Shown here: positions 42,253 to 51,734 of the stretch, one piece after another
Layout of the letters: every line of letters begins with the position of its first letter
Position numbering within the stretch: position 1 is the first letter of the stretch
DNA from: Jiangella endophytica
GTDB lineage: Bacteria; Actinomycetota; Actinomycetes; Jiangellales; Jiangellaceae
DNA length: 64,000 bases
NCBI RefSeq assembly: GCF_003427025.1
Contig: NZ_QVAI01000004.1
Span: forward strand, 62,001 to 126,000
Reading direction: 5' to 3'
The notes under the pieces: generated by a model
What the model saw: only the letters and a program-made list of their open reading frames with translations
The model's database searches: none
What the model was told of the DNA's origin: nothing
Made by a program: the position numbers and the translations under genes

Positions 42253-42448
42253 TGAGGGTCCACGGCGTCAAGACGGCCGGCCGAAGCCGGAGGCCCCCAC
42301 GTCAGAGGCCACCGACGGCGGGGTCGCCGAAAGCGCGGCGGCCACGTCCGGCCGGTTACCCCCGGCGTCCCAGGCCACCCCGGCGCACCGCGACTCGATC
42401 CGCCCGCCAGCTCACGAGCCGAGGAGCCTCACCCGGGCGATGGAGACC

Positions 42449-43552
42449 TCACTCCACCGGCATCACCCGCACCTCGGCCGCATCGAGCGCGTCCGACGAC
42501 AGCGCGAACGCCAGCAACTCGCGCCCTTCCGCTTCGACCTCCGCCGTCTCGGGGACGGACAGCGGCCGGTACGGCGTCACCGCGAGCACGCCGTCCTCCA
42601 GCCGCCACCAACCGGCCACCTCGCCGTCGACGAGGAGGGCGTGCGGCACCACGCCGTTGCGGCGGTTCATGCGTTTGCGGCTGACGTCGTCGATGACGCG
42701 GGTGCGGTCGGAGTGCGAGCGCAGCAGGTTGTCGAAGTCGGGCAGGAAACGGACCGGTGCGGGGGTGTCGGCCGGTGGGCGGGGCGCGTCGGGGAGGTCG
42801 AACAGCTCGCGGCCGGCCTCGTCGCGGAAGACGAGCAGCGACGGCCGGAGGGCGTCGACCGCCGGGCGCAGCCGGGTCAGCCCGCACCACGTCTGCAGAT
42901 CGGCCACCGACGCGGGGCCGAAGGCGCCGAGATAGCGCCGCACGAAGACCTCGGGCGGCACCGAATCATCCAGCGGCCGGCCGAGCCAGCGCTCCGCCGT
43001 GGTGAGCCGGGTCTGCCCCCTCTGCCCCCACACGGCCCGCGGGGGCACTTGAACCAGCGCCAGCAGGCTGCGCGCCGCATGCGCTAGATGCGACGCCTCG
43101 ACGGACGGCCACGACGGCGCCAGCAGCGCACCCAGCTCGGCCATGGTGCGCGGCTCGGCATCGACCAGCGACCGCGCGGACGCCCCGACGGCGTCGAGGT
43201 CGACGTCGGCCAGGGCCTTCGCGTGCAGCGTGTTGGTGCGCAGATCGGCGTCGTAGAGCGACTGCACCCATGGTCGCAGCGCCAGCGCGTCGGGCGCCGA
43301 CAGCAGGTGGATGGTGCCGCGCTGGGCCGCCAGCCGCACCACCGTGCGATCAAGCAGCAGCGTCGCCAGCTGCGACGGCACGAACCCGCGCAGCCGCGAC
43401 CACAGCTGGTAGTACGGCGAGAACGGCTGCTGCGCCTGCAGACCGCCGAGGTGCTCGACGACAGGGAGCACCGGGGAATCGGCGCGGGACAGCAGGAACT
43501 GCCGGGCCAGCGTGGCGCGGTTGAGCTGGCGGCGCGTCAGGACGTCGGACAT
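42449..43552 (-). CDS. Winged-helix DNA-binding protein, AlkZ-like DNA glycosylase family
   Basis: A 367-residue member of the HTH_42 / AlkZ superfamily, some of whose members remove bulky or cross-linked bases; AlkZ itself protects the azinomycin producer. The N-terminal part has ARQFLLSRADSPVLPVVEHL and GGLQAQQPFSPYYQLWSRL, where Q-A-Q is the catalytic QxQ motif of active members. It also has RTVVRLAAQRGTIHLLSAPD and late PVRFLPDFDNLLRSHSDRTR and GVVPHALLVDGEVAGWW. The activity here is not shown. It is divergent from the amidohydrolase gene by about 60 bases. Confidence 0.82.
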   Translation of the reverse strand: MSDVLTRRQLNRATLARQFLLSRADSPVLPVVEHLGGLQAQQPFSPYYQLWSRLRGFVPSQLATLLLDRTVVRLAAQRGTIHLLSAPDALALRPWVQSLYDADLRTNTLHAKALADVDLDAVGASARSLVDAEPRTMAELGALLAPSWPSVEASHLAHAARSLLALVQVPPRAVWGQRGQTRLTTAERWLGRPLDDSVPPEVFVRRYLGAFGPASVADLQTWCGLTRLRPAVDALRPSLLVFRDEAGRELFDLPDAPRPPADTPAPVRFLPDFDNLLRSHSDRTRVIDDVSRKRMNRRNGVVPHALLVDGEVAGWWRLEDGVLAVTPYRPLSVPETAEVEAEGRELLAFALSSDALDAAEVRVMPVE

Positions 43553-43612
43553 GGGCCAAGCCTCTCGCGCCCCGCCGACAGCGTCGCGCCGGGAGGCAGG
43601 GAGAATCGCCGG

Positions 43613-45202
43613 GTGACGACGACGCTCTACCGCAACGGCCGCATCCACAGCCCCGCTGACCCGTTCGCGACCGCGATGCTGGTGGTGGACGACACCGTCG
43701 CCTGGGTGGGCGCCGAGGGCGCGGCACAGACGCACGTCGACGCGGCCGACGAGGTCGTCGATCTGCAGGATGCGCTGGTCGCGCCCGCGTTCGTCGACGC
43801 TCACGTGCACCTGACGGAGACCGGGCTGGCCCGCGACGGCCTCGATCTCGCCGGTGTCGCCGGCCGGACGGCCCTGCTCGACCTCGTCGCCGAGCGGGTG
43901 AAGACCCGGCCGGGCGAGGTCGTTCTCGGCTTCGGGTGGGAGGAGGACGGCTGGAGCGACGGCGGCGCGCCCACGCCGGACGAGCTGGACCGCGCGAGCG
44001 CGAACACTCCCGTCTACCTGGCCCGGCGCGACGTCCACACGGCCGCCGTCTCCGGCACGCTGCTCGCCGCCGACCGCTCCATCGCCCGCGCCGACGGCTA
44101 CGACGACGGCCTGGTGCGCCGCGACGCCCACCATCGTGCCCGCCAGGCCGCCCGGACCGCCGTCCCCGCGAGCCGCCTGGCCGGGCTGCGCACGGAGGCG
44201 CTGCGCCACGCGGCGACCCTGGGCATCGGCGCCGTGCACGAGATCGGCGCGCCGCACATCGGCGACCCCGCCGACTTCACCGCGGTCCTCGCGCTCGGCG
44301 CCGATCCGGAGCTGCCGGACGTCATCGGGTACTGGGGCGCGACGGCCGTCGGCGAGGCGCAGGCGCTCGGCGCGGCCGGGGCGGCCGGCGATCTCAACAT
44401 CGACGGCTCGATCGGATCGCGCAGCGCCCGGCTGTCCGCCCCCTACGCCGACGCCCCGGGCGAGCGCGGCCGGCTCTACCTCGACCCTGACACCGCCGCC
44501 GACCACGTCGTCGCCTGTACGCGGGCCGGCATCCAGGCCGGTTTCCACTGCATCGGCGACGAAGCGGTACGGACCGCCGTCCAGGCCATCGCGGCCGCCG
44601 CCGAGGTCTGCGGACTGGCCGCCGTCGTCGGGTCACGGCACCGGCTGGAGCACGTCGAGATGATCGACGACCTGCTGATCGCCGAGATGGCCCGCCTCGG
44701 CGTCGCCGCGAGCATGCAGCCGGCGTTCGACGCGCTGTGGGGCGGCCCCGACGGCCTGTACGTCGAGCGGCTCGGCCCTTCGCGCGGCGTCGCGTTGAAC
44801 CCGTTCGCCGCGATGGCCCGGGCCGGGGTGCTGCTGGCCTTCGGGTCCGACTCGCCGGTGACGCCGCTGGCCGGCTGGGAGACGGTGCGCGCGGCGTCGC
44901 AGCACCGGACGCCGTCGCAGCGCATCAGCGCGCGGGCGGCGTTCTCGGCGGCGACGCGGGGCGGCTGGCGCGCCGCACGGGTCGAGGACGCCGGCGTCCT
45001 GGCGCCCGGGATGCTCGCCTCGTTCGCCGTCTGGGAGGTCCCGTACGAGCTGGTCGTCCAGGCGCCCGACTCGCGGGTGGCCGCGTGGTCGACCGACCCG
45101 CGGGCGGGTGTGCCGGGTCTGCCCGACCTGTCGCCCGGGGGCGAGCTGCCCCGTTGTCTGCAGACGGTGGTGCGCGGCCGGACGGTCTACTCCGCCGCCT
45201 GA
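43613..45202 (+). CDS. Amidohydrolase family protein (YtcJ-like)
   Basis: A 529-residue metal-dependent amidohydrolase of the amidohydrolase_3/YtcJ group. The metal motif VAPAFVDAHVHLTETGL is near residue 65, GFGWEEDGW near 108, AGFHCIGDEAVRTAVQAI carries a His, VGSRHRLEHVEMI a His, and LAFGSDSPVTPLAGW the terminal Asp. The active site therefore looks complete. The C-terminus forms the small beta domain. The substrate is unknown; the family acts on varied cyclic amides. GTG at 43613 has GGGAGG upstream. Confidence 0.87.
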   Translation: MTTTLYRNGRIHSPADPFATAMLVVDDTVAWVGAEGAAQTHVDAADEVVDLQDALVAPAFVDAHVHLTETGLARDGLDLAGVAGRTALLDLVAERVKTRPGEVVLGFGWEEDGWSDGGAPTPDELDRASANTPVYLARRDVHTAAVSGTLLAADRSIARADGYDDGLVRRDAHHRARQAARTAVPASRLAGLRTEALRHAATLGIGAVHEIGAPHIGDPADFTAVLALGADPELPDVIGYWGATAVGEAQALGAAGAAGDLNIDGSIGSRSARLSAPYADAPGERGRLYLDPDTAADHVVACTRAGIQAGFHCIGDEAVRTAVQAIAAAAEVCGLAAVVGSRHRLEHVEMIDDLLIAEMARLGVAASMQPAFDALWGGPDGLYVERLGPSRGVALNPFAAMARAGVLLAFGSDSPVTPLAGWETVRAASQHRTPSQRISARAAFSAATRGGWRAARVEDAGVLAPGMLASFAVWEVPYELVVQAPDSRVAAWSTDPRAGVPGLPDLSPGGELPRCLQTVVRGRTVYSAA

Positions 45203-45222
45203 TCGGTGCGCTGGAAAGCGGT

Positions 45223-45315
45223 TGCCTGGCCTCCTGCGCCAGGCGTTCTCACGCTTCACCAGGCATCCATGGGTGGTAGAGCGGGAGGACCCCCACTCCA
45301 CGTGATCATTTCCGG
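45223..45315. repeat. Repeat family II, copy R3 (partial)
   Basis: It contains GCGCCAGGCGTTCTCACGC, CTTCACCAGGCATCCATGG and ACCCCCACTCCACGTGATCA, matching one half of R1 with the same right edge (CCCCCACT..ACGTGATCATT). The left half is lost. It lies in the gap before the CO dehydrogenase cluster. Confidence 0.65.
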
Positions 45316-45352
45316 GCCGGCGGGGTGAGTTAAGCGATCGATTAGGTCACCG

Positions 45353-45395
45353 TTGACATCCCCGCGCGCCGGGCGTGTGCTGATCTCAGCAGCAC
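45353..45395 (+). promoter_or_regulatory. Promoter/operator of the cox cluster
   Basis: TTGACA (45353-45358) is a good -35 box; 17 bases later TGTGCT is a weak -10. The palindrome GCTGATCTCAGC (45379-45390), within GTGCTG-N7-CAGCAC (45377-45395), overlaps the -10 to +1 area and is a candidate operator for a dimeric regulator. The LysR gene at the far end of the cluster is one candidate. A GGGGG ribosome site follows before ATG 45415. Confidence 0.45.
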
Positions 45396-45414
45396 GGGGA
45401 CAAGGGGGTCCGGC

Positions 45415-46293
45415 ATGCAGGTACCCGCGCCGTTCGAGTACGAGCGAGCCACCAGCGTCGACCACGCGATCGGCCTGCTGGAACGCCTGGGAGGCAGCGC
45501 CCGGCTGGTGGCGGGCGGTCACAGCCTGCTGCCGATGATGAAGCTCCGCCTCGCCAACTTCGAATACCTCATCGACATCAACGACCTGCGCGACGAACTG
45601 GGCTACCTCGACGTCAGGACCGACGAGATCCGCATCGGGGCGCTGACGCGGCACCGCGAGCTGCTCGAGTCCGACGAGCTGGCGGCGGCGTTCCCGATCT
45701 TCCGCGACGCGGAGAAGGTGATCGCCGACCCGGTCGTACGGAACTGGGGCACGCTCGGCGGATCGTTGTGCCAGGCCGACCCGTCCGAGGACCTGTCGGC
45801 GGTCTGCACGACGCTCGACGGGCGCTGCGTCATCCGCGGCCAGTCAGGGGAGCGGGTCGTGCCGATGACGGAGTTCCACCGCGGACCGTACGAGACCGCC
45901 GTCGGCGACGACGAGATCCTCATCGAGATCCGGTTCCCGGTGCGCCCGCGCGGCGGCAGCGCGTTCGAGAAGGTCGAGCGGCGGGCCGGCGACTGGGCGG
46001 TCGTCTCCGCCGGCGCCGCGGTCTGGCTCCTCGACGACGGGCGCATCGCCGACGCGCGGGTCGGGCTGGCCGCCGTCGGCCCGAACACGACCGCGCTGCC
46101 GGAGATCTCCGCGGCCCTCACAGGCCGCGAGCCGTCTGAGGAGCTGTACGACGAGGCCGGCCGTCTCGCCGCCCAGGGCTGCCGCCCGGAGTCCGACATG
46201 CGCGGCAGCGAGGAGTACAAGCGGCACCTCGCCGGCGAGCTGACGAAACGGGCGCTGCGCCGGTCGGTCGAGCGCGCGCGGGAGAGGGGCTGA
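45415..46293 (+). CDS. coxM: Aerobic CO dehydrogenase medium (FAD) subunit
   Basis: Carries FAD and passes electrons from the iron-sulfur subunit to the quinone or respiratory chain. The 292-residue protein has the FAD motifs [15 protein letters not shown] near residue 32 and [17 protein letters not shown] near 110, and the C-terminal CO_deh_flav_C domain. It is the first gene of the cluster, and coxS follows after one base. The order M-S-L is that of the classical form I cox genes. The assignment is by both family and context. Confidence 0.92.
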   Translation: MQVPAPFEYERATSVDHAIGLLERLGGSARLVAGGHSLLPMMKLRLANFEYLIDINDLRDELGYLDVRTDEIRIGALTRHRELLESDELAAAFPIFRDAEKVIADPVVRNWGTLGGSLCQADPSEDLSAVCTTLDGRCVIRGQSGERVVPMTEFHRGPYETAVGDDEILIEIRFPVRPRGGSAFEKVERRAGDWAVVSAGAAVWLLDDGRIADARVGLAAVGPNTTALPEISAALTGREPSEELYDEAGRLAAQGCRPESDMRGSEEYKRHLAGELTKRALRRSVERARERG

Positions 46294-46294
46294 C

Positions 46295-46812
<518 letters not shown>

Positions 46813-46816
<4 letters not shown>

Positions 46817-49206
46817 CCACCGTCGGCGACCGCAAGCCCGCCGGCTTCGAGGACAACGACCAGCATCCGGTCGGTCACGGCCGCATGCTGCGCAAGGAGG
46901 ACCCGCGCTTCGTCCGCGGCCGGGGCAACTACGTCGACGACGTGCAGCTGCCGGGCATGCTGCACCTGGCGATCCTGCGGGCGCCGGTCGCGCACGCGCG
47001 GCTGGTCAGCATCGACACGACGGCCGCCGAGGCGCACCCGAAGGTGAAGGCCGTCGTCACCGGCGCCACGCTCGAGACGCTGAACCTGGCGTGGATGCCG
47101 ACGCTGTCCAACGACGTCCAGGCCGTCCTGGTGACGGACAAGGTCCGGTTCCAGGGCCAGGAGGTCGCGTTCGTCGTCGCCGAGGACCGCTACGCCGCCC
47201 GCGACGCGCTGGAGCTGATCGACGTCGAGTACGACGTCCTCGACCCGGTGATCGACGTCCGGCGTGCCCTCGAGGACGCAGCGCCGGTCATCCGCGACGA
47301 CCTGGAGGGCAAGACCGACAACCACTGCTTCGACTGGGAGACCGGCGACGCCGCCGCCACCGAGGCCGTGTTCGCCAAGGCCGACGTCGTCGTCAGCCAG
47401 GACATCGTCTACCCGCGGGTGCACCCGGCGCCGATGGAGACGTGCGGCGCGGTCGCCGACTTCGACCCCGTCGAGGGCCGCCTGACGCTGTGGTCGACGA
47501 CGCAGGCTCCGCACGCGCACCGGACGCTGTACGCCATCGTCGCCGGGCTGCCGGAGCACAAGATCCGGGTCATCTCGCCGGACATCGGCGGCGGATTCGG
47601 CAACAAGGTGCCGATCTACCCCGGCTACGTGTGCGCCGTCGTCGGCTCGATCGTCACGGGCAAGCCGGTGAAGTGGATGGAGGACCGGTCCGAGAACCTG
47701 GTGAGCACCGGGTTCGCTCGCGACTACGTCATGCGCGGCGAGATCGCGGCCACCCGCGACGGCCGGATCCTCGGCATCCGCACCCATGTGCTGGCCGACC
47801 ACGGCGCGTTCAACGGCACCGCCGCCCCGGTGAAGTATCCGGCCGGGTTCTTCGGCGTCTTCACCGGCAGTTACGACCTCGAGGCCGCGTACTGCCACAT
47901 GACCGCCGTCTACACGAACAAGGCGCCCGGGGGCGTCGCCTACGCCTGCTCGTTCCGTATCACCGAGGCCGTCTACCTGGTCGAGCGCATCGTCGACTGC
48001 CTCGCCGCCGAGCTGGCGATGGACCCGGTCGAGCTGCGGCTGAAGAACTTCATCAAGCCCGAGCAGTTCCCCTACACGACGAAGACCGGCTGGGTGTACG
48101 ACTCCGGGAACTACGAGCCGACCATGCGCAAGGCGATGGACCTGGCCGGCTACGAGGACCTGCGCCGCGAACAGGCGGAGAAGCGGGCCCGCGGCGAGCT
48201 GATGGGCATCGGCGTCTCGTTCTTCACCGAGGCCGTCGGCGCCGGGCCGCGCAAGCACATGGACATCCTCGGCCTGGGCATGGCCGACGGCTGTGAGCTG
48301 CGGGTGCACCCGACGGGGAAGGCCGTGGTCCGGCTGTCCGTGCAGTCGCAGGGGCAGGGGCACGAGACGACGTTCGCGCAGATCGTCGGCGAGGAGCTGG
48401 GCATCCCACCCGCCGACGTCGACGTCGTCCACGGCGACACCGACAACACGCCGTTCGGCCTGGGCACCTACGGCAGCCGCTCCACGCCCGTCTCGGGCGG
48501 CGCGGCGGCGCTGGTGGCCCGCAAGGTCCGCGACAAGGCCCGCATCGTCGCGTCGGGCATGCTGGAGGTGTCCGCCGACGACCTCGTCTGGGACAAGGGC
48601 TCCTTCCACGTCGCCGGCGACCCGAGCACCGCGGTGACCATCCAGGACATCGCCATGCGGGCGCACGGCGCCGGCGACCTGCCCGAGGGGTACGAGGGCG
48701 CGCTGGAGGCGCAGATCACCTACAACCCGCCGAACCTCACCTACCCGCACGGCGCCTACATCTGCGTCGTCGACGTCGATCCGGGGACCGCGCAGGTGAA
48801 GGTGCGCCGGTTCGTCGCCGTCGACGACTGCGGCACCCGGATCAACCCGATGATCATCGAGGGGCAGATCCACGGCGGGCTCACCGACGGAGTCGGCATG
48901 GCGCTCATGGAGATCGTCGCGTTCGACGAGGACGGCAACTGCCTCGGCGGGTCGCTGATGGACTACCTGCTGCCCACCGCGATGGAGGTGCCCGACTGGG
49001 AGACCGGCTTCACCGTGACGCCGTCGCCGCACCACCCGATCGGGGCGAAGGGCGTGGGGGAGTCCGCGACGGTCGGCTCGCCGCCGGCCATCGTCAACGC
49101 CGTCGTCGACGCGCTCGCGCCGTTCGGCGTCCGGCACGCCGACATGCCACTGACACCGTCGCGGGTCTGGGACGCCATGCGCGGCCAGGCCCGCCCGCCG
49201 ATCTGA
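46813..49206 (+). CDS. coxL: Aerobic CO dehydrogenase large (molybdenum-copper) subunit, form I
   Basis: Oxidises CO to CO2 at a Mo-Cu site with the molybdopterin cytosine dinucleotide cofactor. The 797-residue protein has the form I active-site loop AYACSFR at about residues 376-382, with Cys379 in the place of the copper-binding Cys388, and the catalytic Glu750 in [13 protein letters not shown]. Form II proteins would have AYRGAGR instead. Other marks are [31 protein letters not shown], and [14 protein letters not shown]. This supports real CO oxidation, possibly at trace atmospheric level. The start is overlapped by coxS, and the XdhC-like gene follows after 11 bases. Confidence 0.94.
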
Positions 49207-49217
49207 CGGAGCCGACG

Positions 49218-50111
49218 GTGACCACCGCGATCGAGGACCGGGCCGGCCAGCTGCTCGCCGGCCGAATCCCGTTCGTCCACGCGACCGTGGTCCGCGCCCA
49301 GGTCCCGGCGTCGGCGCGGGCCGGCGACGACGCGATCATCCTGGCCGACGGCACCATCGAGGGTTTCGTGGGCGGTCAGTGCACCGAGAGCTCCGTGCGG
49401 GCCGCCGCGCTGGGCGCCATACGCGACGGCGAGAGCGTGCTGCTGCGGGTCCTGCCGCAGGACGAGGGCGAGTTCCCCGAGACCCCGGGCGCACGGGTCG
49501 TCGTCAACCCGTGCCTGTCCGGAGGCGCGATGGAGATCTTCCTCCAACCGCGCCTGCCGCGGCCGCTGCTGCACGTCATCGGACACTCACCGATCGCGGC
49601 GGCGCTGTTCGAGCTGGGGGCGCCGCTGGGATTCGACGTGCAGCGGGCCGCCCCGGGCGCTGCACCGGGCCCGGTGCCGACGGCGTTGCTGATCGCCAGC
49701 CACGGCGGCGACGAGCCGGCCGCGATCAGGGCGGCGCTGGACGCCGGCGTCGGGTGGATCGGGCTGGTCGCGAGTCCGCGGCGGGGCGCGGGCGTGCTGG
49801 CGGAGCTGACGCTGACCGAGGGGGAGCGCGACCGCGTCAGCACGCCGGCCGGGCTGGACATCGGCGCACGCACGGCGGCCGAGATCGCGCTCTCGATCCT
49901 CGCCGAGCTGGTGCGCGAGGTGCGAGCCGGCCGGCTGGCCGTCCCGGCCCGGGCGCCGGCGTCGGACGCCCCGCGGGAGGCCGTCGACCCGGTCTGCGGC
50001 ATGACCGTCGTCGTCGGGCCGGACACCCCGCACCTGGTCGTCGACGGCGCCGACGTGTGGTTCTGCGGGCCGGGCTGCCGCGACACGTACGCACGGACGA
50101 CGGGGAGGTAG
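49218..50111 (+). CDS. XdhC/CoxI family molybdenum-cofactor maturation protein fused to a YHS-like domain
   Basis: XdhC-type proteins bind the molybdenum cofactor, protect it, and hand it to the enzyme. The 297-residue protein has the XdhC/CoxI domain (RIPFVHATVVRAQVPASARA, IILADGTIEGFVGGQCTESS) and a Rossmann-like XdhC_C domain (RPLLHVIGHSPIAAALFELG, PRRGAGVLAELTLTEGERDR). About 45 extra residues at the C-terminus read DPVCGMTVVV...WFCGPGCRDTYART, the YHS metal-binding pattern with three Cys. YHS domains are linked to copper or other heavy metals, so this domain could help place copper or sulfur in the CoxL site. It is translationally close to coxD. Confidence 0.87.
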   Translation: MTTAIEDRAGQLLAGRIPFVHATVVRAQVPASARAGDDAIILADGTIEGFVGGQCTESSVRAAALGAIRDGESVLLRVLPQDEGEFPETPGARVVVNPCLSGGAMEIFLQPRLPRPLLHVIGHSPIAAALFELGAPLGFDVQRAAPGAAPGPVPTALLIASHGGDEPAAIRAALDAGVGWIGLVASPRRGAGVLAELTLTEGERDRVSTPAGLDIGARTAAEIALSILAELVREVRAGRLAVPARAPASDAPREAVDPVCGMTVVVGPDTPHLVVDGADVWFCGPGCRDTYARTTGR

Positions 50112-50114
50112 CGC

Positions 50115-50975
50115 TTGTTCGCCGACCCCGACGAGGTGCGGCGCCGGCTCGACCGCGTCGACTACCTGGTGGACGAGGGCACGGCCACCGCGATGTACTT
50201 CGCCGTCGAGCTCGGCCAGCCGCTGCTGCTCGAGGGCGAGCCCGGGGTCGGCAAGACGGCCGCCGCGAAGGCGCTGGCGCAGGTGCTGGACGCGCGACTG
50301 CTGCGGCTGCAGTGCTACGAGGGCCTGACCGCGGGCGAGGCGCTCTACGAGTGGAACTACCAACGCCAGCTGCTGGCGATCCGGCTGTCGGAGTCGCGTC
50401 ACGAGCGGCTCACCGACGCCGACCTGTTCACCGAGGAGTTCCTGCTCGAGCGGCCGATCCTGGCCGCCGTCCGGGCCACCGGGCCGGTCCCGCCGGTGCT
50501 GCTCATCGACGAGATCGACCGCGCCGACGACGAGTTCGAGGCGCTGCTGCTGGAGTTCCTCGGTGAGGCCTCGGTGACCGTGCCGGAACTGGGTACCTAC
50601 AGCGCCGTGCACCCGCCCGTCGTGGTCCTGACGTCGAACCGCAGCCGCGAACTGCACGACGCCCTGCGCCGTCGCTGCCTCTACCACTGGATCGACTTCC
50701 CGGCGCCGGAGCGGGCGGCGGAGATCCTGCGACGGACGGTGCCGGCGGCGAGCGAGCCGCTGATCGGCTCCACCAGTCAGTTCATCGGCCGCGTCCGGGC
50801 CCTGGACCTGGACAAGGCCCCCGGGATGGCCGAGACCATCGACTGGGTGGCCGCGTTGTCGTCGATCGGCGCGACCGAGCTCGTCCGGGCCGACGCCGTC
50901 CGGACGCTGTCGGCCGTCGCGAAGACCCCGGACGACCGCGAGACCATCGCCGCGGCGTTCGAGGAGCTGGCGTGA
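50115..50975 (+). CDS. coxD: MoxR-type AAA+ ATPase CoxD
   Basis: In Oligotropha, CoxD is a membrane-associated ATPase required to build the Mo-Cu cluster. The 286-residue AAA+ protein has Walker A GEPGVGKTAAAKALAQ near residue 41, Walker B VLLIDEIDRADDEFEALLLE, sensor TSNRSRELHDALRRRC and the C-terminal lid. It starts with TTG, three bases after the previous stop, behind GGGGAGG in the end of that gene. With CoxE it probably forms a MoxR-VWA chaperone pair that remodels the immature enzyme. Confidence 0.92.
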   Translation: MFADPDEVRRRLDRVDYLVDEGTATAMYFAVELGQPLLLEGEPGVGKTAAAKALAQVLDARLLRLQCYEGLTAGEALYEWNYQRQLLAIRLSESRHERLTDADLFTEEFLLERPILAAVRATGPVPPVLLIDEIDRADDEFEALLLEFLGEASVTVPELGTYSAVHPPVVVLTSNRSRELHDALRRRCLYHWIDFPAPERAAEILRRTVPAASEPLIGSTSQFIGRVRALDLDKAPGMAETIDWVAALSSIGATELVRADAVRTLSAVAKTPDDRETIAAAFEELA

Positions 50976-50995
50976 ACCGGTGACAGGAGGGATCC

Positions 50996-51727
50996 ATGCA
51001 GATCGACAACGAGTTCACCGTGGGCGTGCCCGTCGAGCGGGCCTGGGAGGTCCTCACCGACCTCGAGGGCATCGCGCCGTGCATGCCGGGTGCCCAGCTC
51101 ACCGGCCGTGACGGCGACGTGTACCGGGGGAGGGTGCGGGTCAAGGTCGGCCCGGTCGTGTCCGAGTACGCCGGCACCGCCACGTTCGTCGAGAAGGACG
51201 ACGCCGCCCGCCGCGCCGTCATCAGCGCGTCCGGCCGCGACTCCCGCGGCGCCGGGAACGCCTCCGCGCAGATCGTCGCCCAGCTCCGGCCCGACGGCGA
51301 GCGGACGGTCGTGACCGTCGACACCGACCTGCGGATCTCCGGGAAGATCGCGCAGCTCGGTCGCGGCATGATCAAGGAGGTGTCGACGAAGCTGCTCGGC
51401 CAGTTCGTCGACTGCCTGGAGGGCAAGCTGGGCGCCGCCGCGGCGACCCCGGCCGCCTCGGCCGCCTCGGCGGCCGAGCCCGTCCCCGAGCCGGCGGCCG
51501 CTCCGGCGGAGCCGGCGCCCGGCGCGGCGGCCGCGGAACCCGTCGCCGAGCCCGCGGCGGAGCCCGTCTCCGAGCCTGTCGCCGAGCCCGCCGCCTCGAC
51601 GCGGCCCGAGCCGGAGCCGCTGGACATCATCGGCGTCGCAGGCGGCTCCATCGTCAGGCGGATCGTCCCGCTGCTGCTCGTCCTGATCGTGGTGGTCGGT
51701 GCGGTGATCTACCTGGCCACCCGCTGA
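50996..51727 (+). CDS. coxG: CoxG family SRPBCC protein with C-terminal membrane anchor
   Basis: CoxG proteins are thought to recruit or anchor CO dehydrogenase to the inner face of the membrane and to shuttle quinone. Residues 1-145 form an SRPBCC (START-like) fold typical of CoxG (FTVGVPVERAWEVLTDLEG, CMPGAQLTGRDGDVYRG). A long Ala/Pro/Glu-rich linker runs from about 148 to 215. One span at about 221-241 (IVPLLLVLIVVVGAVIYLAT) forms a C-terminal anchor. GGAGG precedes ATG. Confidence 0.88.
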   Translation: MQIDNEFTVGVPVERAWEVLTDLEGIAPCMPGAQLTGRDGDVYRGRVRVKVGPVVSEYAGTATFVEKDDAARRAVISASGRDSRGAGNASAQIVAQLRPDGERTVVTVDTDLRISGKIAQLGRGMIKEVSTKLLGQFVDCLEGKLGAAAATPAASAASAAEPVPEPAAAPAEPAPGAAAAEPVAEPAAEPVSEPVAEPAASTRPEPEPLDIIGVAGGSIVRRIVPLLLVLIVVVGAVIYLATR

Positions 51728-51734
51728 GCCGGCC

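Larger units (their letters stand above)
41752..42448. other. Non-coding 700-bp convergent gap with two repeat types
   Basis: The gap holds a family I repeat (41798-41976) and a family II repeat (42127-42252). The remaining stretches, 41977-42126 and 42253-42448, show no gene or RNA that I recognise. Frames on both strands are open by chance because of base composition, but lack start signals and protein-like sequence. Confidence 0.65.
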
